Positions 18,463 through 27,690 of a stretch of 64,000 nucleotides of DNA are shown piece by piece. Where the stretch lies: contig JAOGIM010000005.1 in the NCBI GenBank assembly GCA_028150825.1, forward strand, positions 1 to 64,000, read 5' to 3'. The DNA is from Paracoccaceae bacterium (GTDB lineage Bacteria > Pseudomonadota > Alphaproteobacteria > Rhodobacterales > Rhodobacteraceae). Position 1 is the stretch's first letter; each line of letters starts with the position of its first letter. The position numbers and the translations under genes are program-made. The notes under the pieces are model-generated. The model was not told where the DNA came from. It saw nothing but the letters and a program-made list of their open reading frames with translations, and did no database searches.

Positions 18463-19467
18463 ATGGATGAAATGAAATTTGGACGTCGGGACCGCCGGGA
18501 ACACTATATTCCCAATAAAAGGGTAGGCTACCCGCCCGTATTTGTATGGCCAGTGCAGCCATTTTCCGCCTTGAAGTGGCTCATTGCAATTCCTGGGTAC
18601 TTCATGCCTTGGAATGTATTTTATGTGATTGTTGGTCTTGTTGCTTGGTTTTTGCTTTCACCGGCATTAGAAAGTTTTGCTAGTCCGTCGTTTGAAACAG
18701 TCATTTTTCTATTTTTTAGGAATGCGGGATTTGTCGCAGCCTATTTTGGAGCTTTCCATTTGCGTTTGTACATCCAGCGCAGGCAAGATATAAAATTCAA
18801 ATTTAATCCAGTGTGGCCTCAAACAGGTGCTAAGAAGTTTATGTTTGGAAGTCAGACTGTAGATAACATCATTCTGACTATTGGCAGTGGTGTGACGATT
18901 TGGACAGGATTTGAAATTGGTCTTCTGTATCTTGCAGCTAATGATTTTCTAATTTTAATCTCCCCTATTGATCAGCCTATTTACTTTTTAGTAATGATTT
19001 TCACAGTCCACTTGTGGCGTGATCTGCACTTTTATCTGGTCCATCGTTTAATACATTGGGGTCCACTTTATCGTCTGGCCCATAATGTACATCACAAAAA
19101 CATCAATCCAGGCCCTTGGTCGGGCCTTGCGATGCATCCAGTTGAACATCTTCTATATTTTTCGTGTGCTTTTATTTACCTGCTTTTCCCATTCCATCCC
19201 GCATTTATTGTGATCACCTTAATTCATGCCGGACTTAGCCCCGCACCAGGCCATGCGGGGTTTGAAAGGGTCGTCTTAGACGATGGCCGTAGCGTCGACC
19301 TTGATAGCTATGCGCATTATCTGCATCATAAATATTTCGAATGTAACTATGCAGATGGAATTTTGCCTTTGGATAAGTGGTTCGGTACGTTTCACGATGG
19401 AAGCACCGAGGCCCAGAAGAAAATGCGGGACCGGCTCAAAGAAAATTTGATTTCAAAAACACAATAG
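18463..19467 (+). CDS. sterol desaturase / fatty acid hydroxylase family membrane protein
   Basis: A 334-residue diiron membrane oxygenase of the sterol desaturase/fatty acid hydroxylase superfamily. Four or so helices surround the histidine clusters: DLHFYLVHRLIH, RLAHNVHHKNINPGPW, a His in AMHPVEH, and the late HYLHHKYFECNY. The His boxes bind two irons and activate oxygen. The substrate (fatty acid, sterol, hopanoid or other lipid) is not decided by sequence. An acyl-CoA synthetase follows 146 bases downstream on the same strand, which may hint at a lipid or acid substrate. Confidence 0.85.
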   Translation: MDEMKFGRRDRREHYIPNKRVGYPPVFVWPVQPFSALKWLIAIPGYFMPWNVFYVIVGLVAWFLLSPALESFASPSFETVIFLFFRNAGFVAAYFGAFHLRLYIQRRQDIKFKFNPVWPQTGAKKFMFGSQTVDNIILTIGSGVTIWTGFEIGLLYLAANDFLILISPIDQPIYFLVMIFTVHLWRDLHFYLVHRLIHWGPLYRLAHNVHHKNINPGPWSGLAMHPVEHLLYFSCAFIYLLFPFHPAFIVITLIHAGLSPAPGHAGFERVVLDDGRSVDLDSYAHYLHHKYFECNYADGILPLDKWFGTFHDGSTEAQKKMRDRLKENLISKTQ

Positions 19468-19613
19468 AATTGCGCAATTTGAGGTTTTGTTCTTCAAAAT
19501 TCTGATCTTTTGAAGTTGCTGAGATAAGAAAAAAATGTTGCTTACTTCTATCATCATTTTACAATGTAAAAAAATGTCTGAACAATGATTGCCTTTAATC
19601 AGGAGTTACAAGA

Positions 19614-21254
19614 TTGACTGATCCTAGACCGCGATTTGATTATACCAAAGCAGCAGCTGATTTTTCGCTTGAGGTGCCTGAAGATTTTAATTTTGCCTTT
19701 GATGTTTTGTCCAAACAGGCTGCACAAAATGATAAAACTGCTTTGATTTATATAGACCGAAGTGGGCATCATATAGGAGATTTAAGCTATGGAGATTTGG
19801 ATCGTGCCTCAGGTCGTTTTGCCAATGCCTTACTGACCCTAGGCGTACGTAAAACAGAAACAATCCTCGTCGTTTTACCTCGTATCCCTGAGTGGTATCA
19901 CGTGCTTTTCGGATGTGCCAAAATGGGCGCTGTAGCGATGCCTGGAACAAATCTTTTAACTGGCAACGATCTTGAATACCGTATCAAGAGGGCAAGTGCC
20001 AAAGTCGCAGTTGTATCCGAGGCCCACGCAGATGCGGTTGACGCTATAAAAGCTAATTGTCCAAGTCTCGAACATCTCATTATTGTGCGCGGCGCGCGAA
20101 GCGATTGGCATAGTTTTGAAAAGATCTGCGCGCAAGCGTCTGATCATATTGACAGGTCTATGGTACCCGCGACAAGCCGAGACGACTTGTTGCTGATCTA
20201 TTTTACGTCTGGGACAACGGCTATGCCTAAAATGGTTGGACGGGATCATGCGTATTCTCTTGCCCATAGAATTACTAAAACCTATTGGCAGGATCTTCAT
20301 AGGAACGATGTGCATTGGACGCTGACAGACACGGGCTGGGCAAAAGCAGCGTGGGGGCTTTTATACCCGCAAATTTTGGCTGGCTGTGCTATCCTGCTTT
20401 ATGATGGGGAAGGCTTTGATCTGGAGATGCATTTGCGCATCATCAAAGAACACAAGGTTACAACGTTTTGTGCTCCCCCAACCATTTATCGCCTAATGGC
20501 TCAGGCAGATCTATCGAAGGCCGATTTTAAGTCACTTAGACATTGTTTTGGGGCTGGAGAACCTTTGAACCCAGAAGCTATGCGGGTTTGGAAAACTGCA
20601 ACGGGCTGTGACATCTATGATGGGTATGGGCAAACTGAAACGATCAATATAGTGGCAAATTTTCCTGGTATGGATATTCGACCTGGATCCATGGGACGAC
20701 CATGTCCGGGGTTTGAAGTCGATATAATTGATGATAAGGGTCAAGTCCTTGCTGATGGTGAGATTGGTCATATTGCCATAAAAATAACTGATCCTTACCC
20801 ACCAGGCTTGTTCAAGGGATATTATCGTGATGCAAAAAAGACGGCTGAGGTATTTCGAAACGGATGGTATTATACTGGGGATACTGCCACGCGAGATAAG
20901 GATGGATATATTTGGTTTGTAGGGCGTTCGGATGATATTATTTCCTCCTCAGGCTATCGTATAAGTCCGTTTGAAGTTGAAAGTGCGTTGGTCGAGCATC
21001 CAGGTGTGGTTGAGTCGGCCGTTGTTGCAAAGCCTGATCCAATAAGGGGTGAAATTGTCAAAGCCTATGTTGTCTTGGCAAATGATTATCAGGCATCTGA
21101 TGCGCTTGCTGTTGAAATTCAGGATTTTGTTAAACAACATTCTGCTCCTTACAAATATCCAAGGGAGATAGAGTTCAAAACATCTCTGCCAAAAACGATC
21201 TCAGGTAAGATCAGGCGAGTCGAGTTGCGGGTTGATACATCTACAAAAAACTAG
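19614..21254 (+). CDS. AMP-forming acyl-CoA synthetase (medium-chain type)
   Basis: A 546-residue ANL-superfamily enzyme that activates a carboxylic acid with ATP and CoA. The P-loop YFTSGTTAMPK (near residue 200), the adenylate motif GYGQTE, the hinge WYYTGD and SGYRISPFEVE, and the C-terminal LPKTISGKIRR catalytic Lys are all intact. Length and pattern fit the medium-chain (ACSM-like) branch. The start is TTG at 19614, set by AGGAG at 19601-19605; no ATG fits. It converges with the enolase-superfamily gene, 51 bases apart. The acid substrate is unknown. Confidence 0.9.
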   Translation: MTDPRPRFDYTKAAADFSLEVPEDFNFAFDVLSKQAAQNDKTALIYIDRSGHHIGDLSYGDLDRASGRFANALLTLGVRKTETILVVLPRIPEWYHVLFGCAKMGAVAMPGTNLLTGNDLEYRIKRASAKVAVVSEAHADAVDAIKANCPSLEHLIIVRGARSDWHSFEKICAQASDHIDRSMVPATSRDDLLLIYFTSGTTAMPKMVGRDHAYSLAHRITKTYWQDLHRNDVHWTLTDTGWAKAAWGLLYPQILAGCAILLYDGEGFDLEMHLRIIKEHKVTTFCAPPTIYRLMAQADLSKADFKSLRHCFGAGEPLNPEAMRVWKTATGCDIYDGYGQTETINIVANFPGMDIRPGSMGRPCPGFEVDIIDDKGQVLADGEIGHIAIKITDPYPPGLFKGYYRDAKKTAEVFRNGWYYTGDTATRDKDGYIWFVGRSDDIISSSGYRISPFEVESALVEHPGVVESAVVAKPDPIRGEIVKAYVVLANDYQASDALAVEIQDFVKQHSAPYKYPREIEFKTSLPKTISGKIRRVELRVDTSTKN

Positions 21255-21305
21255 AAAAGCGGCGCAACATTATATTTACTTAGACAACGCAAAATGTGGG
21301 GTTCA

Positions 21306-22418
21306 TCAAAGGTCGGCAGTCGTGGTACTTTGATAGTCCGCCTTTGCAAGCCAATCTGGATTGATTTCGCAGCCCCAACCGGGAGCCTCAGAGATGGTAA
21401 CCTGGCCATTGTCGACATCAAATGGACTCGTTGTAAAAATACTTTGCTGCCAAGGGTAATAATCTGCACCCTCGATTGAAAATTCGAGATATTTTCCAGC
21501 ATTGGGGATCGCTTTTAGCAAATGCATCGTGAAAAGAGTTACCATTGACAGGTTGGCACAATGTGGCGTGACGGGAAGCCCAGCTTTTTTAGCCATTTCT
21601 ACAACGCGCATCGTGCGACTGATCCCACCCAAGTATAAAATATCTGGCTGCACAATATCTACAGCGCGAATATCAATCATACGCTGCCATGTGGGTAAAT
21701 CGCAGTCCTGTTCACCACCTGTGACATCAATGTCTAATGCTTCAGTGACTTGTTTGGTTTGTTCGAGTTCCCAATAGGGACAGGGTTCCTCGTAGTGAGA
21801 AAACCCGTGATCTTGTAAGAGCTGTCCAACCTCAATTGCCCTTTTGGGCGAATAGCAACTATTGGCATCTATCAGCAGGGCGACATTGTCCCCCATCGTT
21901 TTTCGCATGGTGGCGATGATCTCTTCCGTGCGCCCCGGCCATTCATCCTTATCGCGTCCGACCTCAGCACCGGCGCGTACTTTAAATGCATCAAACCCCG
22001 CATTGTCGCGCAGCCGTATCAGGCGGTCAGCTTCGTGCTTGGGTGTAATATCGCGTTTCATCGATGAGGCATAGGCCCGTAGTTTTCCGGGAGTGCCCCC
22101 CAAAAGTTCGACCACTGATTTGTCCTGTTGCTTGCCCCACATATCCCAAACGGCCGTATCGAATCCGCCCAACGCGCGACGCAAATATGATCCGGGAAAT
22201 TTATGCTCGCGTTCAGTTACGAAGTCTAGCAGATCGTCAAAATCTTCAGTCTCTACTCCAAGGACCCAAGGCGCCACTTGACGGTGCAACACCTGGCAAG
22301 TTATGTCCGAGTGATATGTTGAGACTTGGCCCCAGCCCCGTGCACCGGTTTCGTCAGTGACGCAGACAAAACCAACAAATTCGTTACAAAAACTTTCAAT
22401 ATGTGTAATCTTAACCAT
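21306..22418 (-). CDS. enolase superfamily dehydratase/racemase (mandelate racemase/muconate lactonising type)
   Basis: A 370-residue enolase-superfamily enzyme that abstracts the alpha proton of a carboxylate. The barrel shows K146 (FKVRAG), metal ligands D184 (LIDANSCY), E210 (YEEPCP) and E236 (TGGEQD), and the D259/H286 general-base dyad (QPDILYLGG, TPHCANL), so the active site matches the mandelate racemase subgroup of acid-sugar dehydratases. The ATG at 22418 has AGGA eight bases upstream. It is the last gene of a four-gene minus operon, 16 bases after the GMC gene. The exact substrate is unknown. Confidence 0.87.
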   Translation of the reverse strand: MVKITHIESFCNEFVGFVCVTDETGARGWGQVSTYHSDITCQVLHRQVAPWVLGVETEDFDDLLDFVTEREHKFPGSYLRRALGGFDTAVWDMWGKQQDKSVVELLGGTPGKLRAYASSMKRDITPKHEADRLIRLRDNAGFDAFKVRAGAEVGRDKDEWPGRTEEIIATMRKTMGDNVALLIDANSCYSPKRAIEVGQLLQDHGFSHYEEPCPYWELEQTKQVTEALDIDVTGGEQDCDLPTWQRMIDIRAVDIVQPDILYLGGISRTMRVVEMAKKAGLPVTPHCANLSMVTLFTMHLLKAIPNAGKYLEFSIEGADYYPWQQSIFTTSPFDVDNGQVTISEAPGWGCEINPDWLAKADYQSTTTADL

Positions 22419-22434
22419 AAGTTTTTTCCTGTTA

Positions 22435-24087
22435 TCAGGCCTCCTCTTGCAAAATTGCTGCGGCTTTTTCACCCACAAGTATCGCAGCCGCATTGATATT
22501 ACCTGATGGTATCGTAGGGAAGACAGAAGCATCTGCAACCCTCAGCCCTTCTACTCCATGCACTCTGAGATTCTGATCAACGACACTGCTGGATGGGTCT
22601 TTCCCCATTCTGCAGGTGCCACATTGATGAAAGACCGTACCGGCATTCTGGCGTGCAAAGGCAATCATTTCAGCGTCACTTTGGACGGTTTGTCCAGGGG
22701 AATGCTCTTTGGTCACGATCTCTTTTAACGCTGGAGTTTGGGTGAATTTGCGCATCAGTCGCATGCCTTTTAGCATCATTTCTAAGTCATAATCCGTAGA
22801 CAGATAATTTCCAAAAAATTTTGGGGCCACAAATGCATCGTTTGATTTTATTTCTATGCTGCCTTGGCTTGTTGGTTTACATGGATTAAATCCAAGGCGC
22901 ACCGCAGCAAATGGATCTGGGCTCATCATGGGGCGCTTCCCATGCGGCGCGACGGTATAGCTGAGCGGTGAAAAATAAAGTTGAAGGTCAGGGAAAGTTA
23001 GAGATGGATCCGATTTGACGAAGCCTCCGCCTTGATTGACGCTCATCGAAAGAGGTCCTTTTTGCTTTAGGAGATATTCAAGCCCAACCCTTATTTTGCC
23101 CCAGACAGGACGTAGGGTCTGATTTAGTGAGGACTGATTGACTAGCAATGTGTGGTCGATGCCCAAATGGTCTTTCAAATGTTGTCCAACATCTGGTGAA
23201 TGATGCAACACTTCTACATTATGGCGTTGCAACAAGGGCGCTGGGCCAATCCCTGAAAGTTGCAACAGCTGCGGCGAGAGTAGTGCTCCAGCGCTCAGGA
23301 TAACCTCGCGGTTGGTGTGAACAATTTTTGTTTTACCTTTGTGAGAATATTCTATGCCGATAGCTTTTTTGCCTTTTAAGAGTATTTTTTTTGCATGGGC
23401 GTTTGTCAAAACTTGGATATTCACTTGATTTTTCACTGGCCGTAGATAGGATGTATATGCAGAGGCGCGAAACCCTTTATCCGTAGTTGTCTGGTATATG
23501 TTAGCCCCCTCCATATCAGTGCTATTATAGTCTGTGTTGACGGGAAACCCGAGCTGACTGGCAGCTTTGAGATAGATGTTTGTTAAAGGATGGACTTTGT
23601 CAGAAACATCTGTAACGGACAACGGCCCACTGCCTCCGCGCGCTTGATCTGGTCTGCCTTTCCAATTTTCCATTTTGCGAAAATAAGGCTCTAGGTCTTT
23701 CCACGACCAGCCTGGTGCAACAGCTCCCCATTCATTGAAATCATTAGGATGTCCGCGTACGTAAACCATTGCATTGATTGAGCTTGATCCTCCAAGGACC
23801 TTTCCCCGTGGCCAATACATCGGTTTTCCTGTCAGGGCTGGTTCTGGCTCGGTCTGGAATTTCCAGTTAACTTTGGGATCGTAAAATAATTTTCCGTATC
23901 CTATTGGCATGCGGATCATCGGGTGTAAATCTGAGCCACCTGCCTCAATGACTAAGATCTTCAGTTGTGGGTTTTCTGCCAGTCGACCGGCAAGAGTCGA
24001 GCCCGTGGATCCGGCGCCGACAATCACATAATCAAATATCCCATCAGGGTCGCGTTCTACATTTTTGTTGAATGATTTATCTGGCAT
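22435..24087 (-). CDS. GMC family FAD oxidoreductase (choline dehydrogenase-like)
   Basis: A 550-residue flavoprotein of the glucose-methanol-choline family. It has the FAD-binding VIVGAGSTGSTLAG near residue 21, the GMC signature GGSSSINAMVYVRG near residue 98, and a C-terminal active-site His in FHQCGTCRMG followed by SGNINAAAILVGEKAA. It oxidises an alcohol to an aldehyde or acid. It lies third in the operon with a quinone oxidoreductase, a cupin and an enolase-superfamily enzyme. Choline itself is only one option: no betaine aldehyde dehydrogenase is nearby. Confidence 0.9.
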   Translation of the reverse strand: MPDKSFNKNVERDPDGIFDYVIVGAGSTGSTLAGRLAENPQLKILVIEAGGSDLHPMIRMPIGYGKLFYDPKVNWKFQTEPEPALTGKPMYWPRGKVLGGSSSINAMVYVRGHPNDFNEWGAVAPGWSWKDLEPYFRKMENWKGRPDQARGGSGPLSVTDVSDKVHPLTNIYLKAASQLGFPVNTDYNSTDMEGANIYQTTTDKGFRASAYTSYLRPVKNQVNIQVLTNAHAKKILLKGKKAIGIEYSHKGKTKIVHTNREVILSAGALLSPQLLQLSGIGPAPLLQRHNVEVLHHSPDVGQHLKDHLGIDHTLLVNQSSLNQTLRPVWGKIRVGLEYLLKQKGPLSMSVNQGGGFVKSDPSLTFPDLQLYFSPLSYTVAPHGKRPMMSPDPFAAVRLGFNPCKPTSQGSIEIKSNDAFVAPKFFGNYLSTDYDLEMMLKGMRLMRKFTQTPALKEIVTKEHSPGQTVQSDAEMIAFARQNAGTVFHQCGTCRMGKDPSSSVVDQNLRVHGVEGLRVADASVFPTIPSGNINAAAILVGEKAAAILQEEA

Positions 24088-24180
24088 TCAGATCTTTCAA
24101 ACTTTGGGTCTGCAGAGATTTCTAACATTTAGCTTCCAAAAGAAAAGCTATATGTTTCTAATACATGTCTTGTAATCATT

Positions 24181-24600
24181 TCAGGTCTTTGGGGCCTCGA
24201 CGCTTTCGGTTTCGAACTCTGCAGGCGATGTGATCTCAATCAGCTCTAAATTATCGCTATGGCGTATCTCGCGATGGCGGATGCCGGGGGGCTGCAGCGC
24301 TGAGGACCCGGGGCGAAACGTGATTTCTCCTTGGCCCTCATATTCAAAGGTGACCCATCCTTGGAGGATATAGATCATCTGAAAGTTTAGGTCATGGACG
24401 TGCCAATTGGGTTCGGCGTGCCGCCCCGGTACTGCGCGAATGACATTGGCGGAGTATTTTCCGCTGGAGGCGGTATTTATTCCCAGATCACGATATTCAA
24501 AAAATGCCCTCAATCCTCCGGAAAACCCGCTGCTTGATGTCCCACTACCGTCGGCGTGGCTTACACAAAAAGATTGTCCTTTCCATATTTCAGACGCCAT
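24181..24600 (-). CDS. cupin domain protein
   Basis: A 139-residue single cupin. Motif 1 contains WHVHDLNFQMIYILQG with two His ligands and motif 2 is PPGIRHREIRH, so a metal site is likely. Small cupins of this kind act as isomerases, dioxygenases or sensors, and nothing here decides which. Its start codon overlaps the stop of the upstream quinone oxidoreductase by one base (TAATG), which implies coupled translation and a shared pathway. Confidence 0.8.
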   Translation of the reverse strand: MASEIWKGQSFCVSHADGSGTSSSGFSGGLRAFFEYRDLGINTASSGKYSANVIRAVPGRHAEPNWHVHDLNFQMIYILQGWVTFEYEGQGEITFRPGSSALQPPGIRHREIRHSDNLELIEITSPAEFETESVEAPKT

Positions 24601-25586
24601 TAGTCTCTCCCAATATCAAAGACTGTTGCGCCAGTTGTTTTGCGCTCAAGTAAGGCTTTGAATGCTGTTGGGACATCTTTCAAAGGATAACGCTGATTTA
24701 TGTCCATCGTTAAATGCCCATCAGCAATCATTTGAAACATATTTCCTGACACTTCACTCAGGCTTTCCAATGTATCGATAAAGTTAAAAAGCGTTGGTCT
24801 TTGCACATATAGCGAGCCATTACTTGCCAGATCAGACATAGCAATGTTTTTTATGATGCCACTGGATTGACCGAATGAGACAAATAAACCAAACCTTTTG
24901 AGACATCTCAGAGTATGGGGGTAGGTGGCTTTCCCAACGCTGTCATATGCCACATCAACTCCTGATCCATCGGTTATGTCGCGGACTTCATCGACAAAAT
25001 TTGTACTATTATAATTTATAACATGTGTGAAGCCTGCCGTCTTCGCCAAAGGAATTTTCTCATCGCTTCCTACGGTTCCAATAGACTCTACTCCAATATG
25101 TTTTAGCCACTGGCCGGCAATAAGGCCGACACCGCCCGCCGCTGCATGAAAGAGAACTTTGTGATTGGGCTTCACTTTGAATGATCGGTTGAGCAGATAC
25201 TCGACTGTCATACCTTTCAGCATGGCTGCCGCTGCAACTTCATCTGAGACGCCTTCTGGAAGTTTGACAAGCTTATCTGCTGCAAGAACGCGTTCTTCAC
25301 GATAAGCGCCATTTGGTGTCGAATAGGCGACTCGGTCGCCCACCGAAAAAAAATCAACACCCTCGCCAACTTGTGCGACAATACCGGCCGCTTCACCGCC
25401 CGGTATCTGTGGCCCCTCTTTCGGAAAAGGGTAAGTTCCACTCGTCATATAAACATCGATAAAATTCAAACCTACTTTTGTCTGATGGATCAAAACCTCC
25501 CCAGGACCAGTTTGCGGTGTTATAATGTCGCGCCATTCGAGAACCTCTACACCACCCGGTTTATCTGCACAGATTGCCTTTGCCAT
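24600..25586 (-). CDS. NADPH:quinone oxidoreductase, zeta-crystallin type
   Basis: A 328-residue medium-chain reductase without the zinc-binding residues of alcohol dehydrogenases. The nucleotide-binding motif AAAGGVGLIAGQW and GSDEKIPLAKTAGFTHVINY are typical of QOR/zeta-crystallin enzymes that reduce quinones or enones. It is the first gene of the four-gene minus operon, followed by a one-base overlap with the cupin. It may process an unsaturated or carbonyl intermediate of the pathway. Confidence 0.87.
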   Translation of the reverse strand: MAKAICADKPGGVEVLEWRDIITPQTGPGEVLIHQTKVGLNFIDVYMTSGTYPFPKEGPQIPGGEAAGIVAQVGEGVDFFSVGDRVAYSTPNGAYREERVLAADKLVKLPEGVSDEVAAAAMLKGMTVEYLLNRSFKVKPNHKVLFHAAAGGVGLIAGQWLKHIGVESIGTVGSDEKIPLAKTAGFTHVINYNSTNFVDEVRDITDGSGVDVAYDSVGKATYPHTLRCLKRFGLFVSFGQSSGIIKNIAMSDLASNGSLYVQRPTLFNFIDTLESLSEVSGNMFQMIADGHLTMDINQRYPLKDVPTAFKALLERKTTGATVFDIGRD

Positions 25587-25954
25587 TTTGTCTTCTCCAT
25601 TTTGTTAATGTGAGAGTATTGCGAGTGAACTAAGCTGGTCAATTAAAGAACTTCGCTTTTCCTTATAATTCGTACAGAATTAAAAAGTTTCTGGTGGGTG
25701 GGGTTAATTTGTTTCATTCGGTTATTTAAAGTCTGAAAAAAATTTTCTAAAATTGATAGATAAATCGGTGGAGTTAACTTCGAGGGATCACACAAATTTA
25801 AAATCATTGATTGAGCCATGCTTTAGAGGGCAAAGTTGTGTAATGCCGTGGAAAGATAGAAGTCCTAATGGATCTTGTAGTAGGTATACGTGGATAACGA
25901 TCTGCATGCCTACCGCTTATTTATACAAACTAAATTGACTTGAGGAGAGTTTCT
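25587..25954. other. divergent intergenic region
   Basis: This lies between the divergent quinone oxidoreductase operon and the AhpD-like gene and should hold both promoters. I see no supported coding sequence; a 61-codon frame at 25753 has no family likeness and no ribosome site. There is no clear palindrome. Confidence 0.4.
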
Positions 25955-26563
25955 ATGTCTTGGATCAAAACGATTTCTTACAGTGAGACGTCTGGTCGTC
26001 TTAGAAAGTTATACGACCGTGTAAAAGGGCCAAATAATAATGTTGATAATATCATGATGCTGCACTCATTGCGTCCTCACACAATGGAGGGGCATATGGC
26101 CATTTACAAATATGTGCTTCATCATTCTTCTAACACTTTACCAAAATGGTTCTTGGAAACCCTTGGTGTCTGGGTCAGCGCATTGAACAACTGCGCCTAC
26201 TGTGTGGATCACCATTTTGAAGGGCTGCAACGGTTGTTAGGCGACGATGTGAAAGCAGCTCAAATAAAGGCAGCGGTTGAGGCGCGGGATATTATTTCAG
26301 CACCATTGAATACAGCGCAAAAAAGTGCAATGATTTATGCACAGAAATTAACGCAAACGCCGTCTGACCTCATTGAGGATGATATTATTGCGATGAGAGA
26401 CGCAGGATTTAGTGACGGTGAGATATTAGAAATCAATCAAGTTTCGGCCTATTTTAGTTATGCAAATCGAACAGTGCTTGGTCTTGGTTGTAACACTAAG
26501 GGCGATATTATAGGTCTGTCGCCGAATAATTCGGATGATCCAAATGACTGGGGACACACATAA
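25955..26563 (+). CDS. AhpD-like / carboxymuconolactone decarboxylase family protein
   Basis: A 202-residue all-helical protein of the peroxidase-related AhpD/CMD family. The redox motif NNCAYCVDHH (C80, C83, His86-87) is intact, as in AhpD-type alkyl hydroperoxide reducers. The ATG at 25955 is set by GAGGAG at 25941-25946; a methionine five codons earlier lacks a site. It is divergent from the quinone oxidoreductase operon, so it may share its regulation. The electron donor and peroxide are unknown. Confidence 0.85.
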   Translation: MSWIKTISYSETSGRLRKLYDRVKGPNNNVDNIMMLHSLRPHTMEGHMAIYKYVLHHSSNTLPKWFLETLGVWVSALNNCAYCVDHHFEGLQRLLGDDVKAAQIKAAVEARDIISAPLNTAQKSAMIYAQKLTQTPSDLIEDDIIAMRDAGFSDGEILEINQVSAYFSYANRTVLGLGCNTKGDIIGLSPNNSDDPNDWGHT

Positions 26564-26615
26564 GGTCAAATTTTTTTTGGGTAAAATTTCTGGAGGCATT
26601 CTCCTCAATGTGTTC

Positions 26616-27458
26616 TCAGTCAATTAAATTGAGCATCCAATCATGCAACTGCAAACCGTCAGGAGTATCAGAATTACTTAGTTTATCGACCAGGTCAAAG
26701 TGATTTGCAGCCTGCACAATTCGAAATTTTAAACGTTCGCCGCGTTTGCTAAGAGCGTCAGCCAATTGCCATGATTGATCGATCCATCCAGAGGGTTCAT
26801 CGCCGCCAACGGCAATATAATACTTTGGCCCAACTATGGGTAAATTCGTAATGACGCACCAGCGTTCTGCCTCCTGTGGCGTCATTCTAATGTCGTCGTT
26901 GACTGCGATATGGCGTACAACTTCCGTTTCGTAAATCCCTGTCAGCGCCACAACACCGACTAATCGGCCTTGAAGGCGCGGGTGGTGCGAAAGATGTGCA
27001 GCCAGATGTGCGCCTGCGGAATGCCCAAATAAGATAAACTTAGGGTCAATTATATCACGCGTCACAAGCTCAAAGAGCTTATCGATAGCGCGTTCCAAAC
27101 TCTTAACAATATCTGTTAAAGAGATTTCGGGGCATAAAGGATAGTTCAGATTTGCAATACTGAACCCTGAGCGTGATAGATCTGCCATGTGGTGGTGCAT
27201 GGCAGATTTGTCTAAAGCACGCCAATAGCCGCCATGGATATTTATTATGACAGGTGCAGCACTGGCGCTTGGATGATAATCAAAGCGCATGAGCGGGTGG
27301 ACGCCATATGCTATATCAAAGTGTCCTTGCAAGTGGCACCGCGCACCCTGGGATTTGGCCTCCCAAATGGCCAAAATATCGTCAGTTTTTGCACCAAGTG
27401 CCGTGCGCGGATTAAACTGAGTTTCTAAATTATGCCTTTTCCAGTCCTGCCAGCTCAT
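26616..27458 (-). CDS. alpha/beta hydrolase, kynurenine-formamidase-like
   Basis: A 280-residue cytoplasmic hydrolase with the oxyanion motif NIHGGYWRALDK, the nucleophile elbow FGHSAGAHLAAHL, a late acid region and His in AANHFDLV. The HGGYW form is characteristic of arylformamidase-like (BNA7-type) esterases. Formyl-kynurenine hydrolysis is possible, but no other tryptophan-degradation gene is here. A TTG five codons upstream is an alternative start. It converges on the AhpD-like gene. Confidence 0.78.
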   Translation of the reverse strand: MSWQDWKRHNLETQFNPRTALGAKTDDILAIWEAKSQGARCHLQGHFDIAYGVHPLMRFDYHPSASAAPVIINIHGGYWRALDKSAMHHHMADLSRSGFSIANLNYPLCPEISLTDIVKSLERAIDKLFELVTRDIIDPKFILFGHSAGAHLAAHLSHHPRLQGRLVGVVALTGIYETEVVRHIAVNDDIRMTPQEAERWCVITNLPIVGPKYYIAVGGDEPSGWIDQSWQLADALSKRGERLKFRIVQAANHFDLVDKLSNSDTPDGLQLHDWMLNLID

Positions 27459-27690
27459 CTTCACAATTCTCAAGGGTCTTAATTATAGGCCACACTAATA
27501 TCACCCATATCGAGTAATCAATCAAAATATGACAATGTGATGTGCATTTATGAATATGGATCATTGCATGTGTCCTGACGTCACGTTCCTTTGGGCACAA
27601 ATTCTTACAGGCAGTAAGTGACAGAGTATTCCTAGAGCACTAGTGTCAGACTAAAGGTTTTGTTCGCTATCGACCTAATTAGGAGGAAAT

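Noticed and set aside
22435-24087. Naming the GMC gene betA for glycine betaine synthesis
   Set aside because: No betB, betI or choline transporter adjoins it, and GMC enzymes act on many alcohols.
25753-25938. 61-codon leader peptide before the AhpD-like gene
   Set aside because: No ribosome site and no attenuator hairpin follows it.
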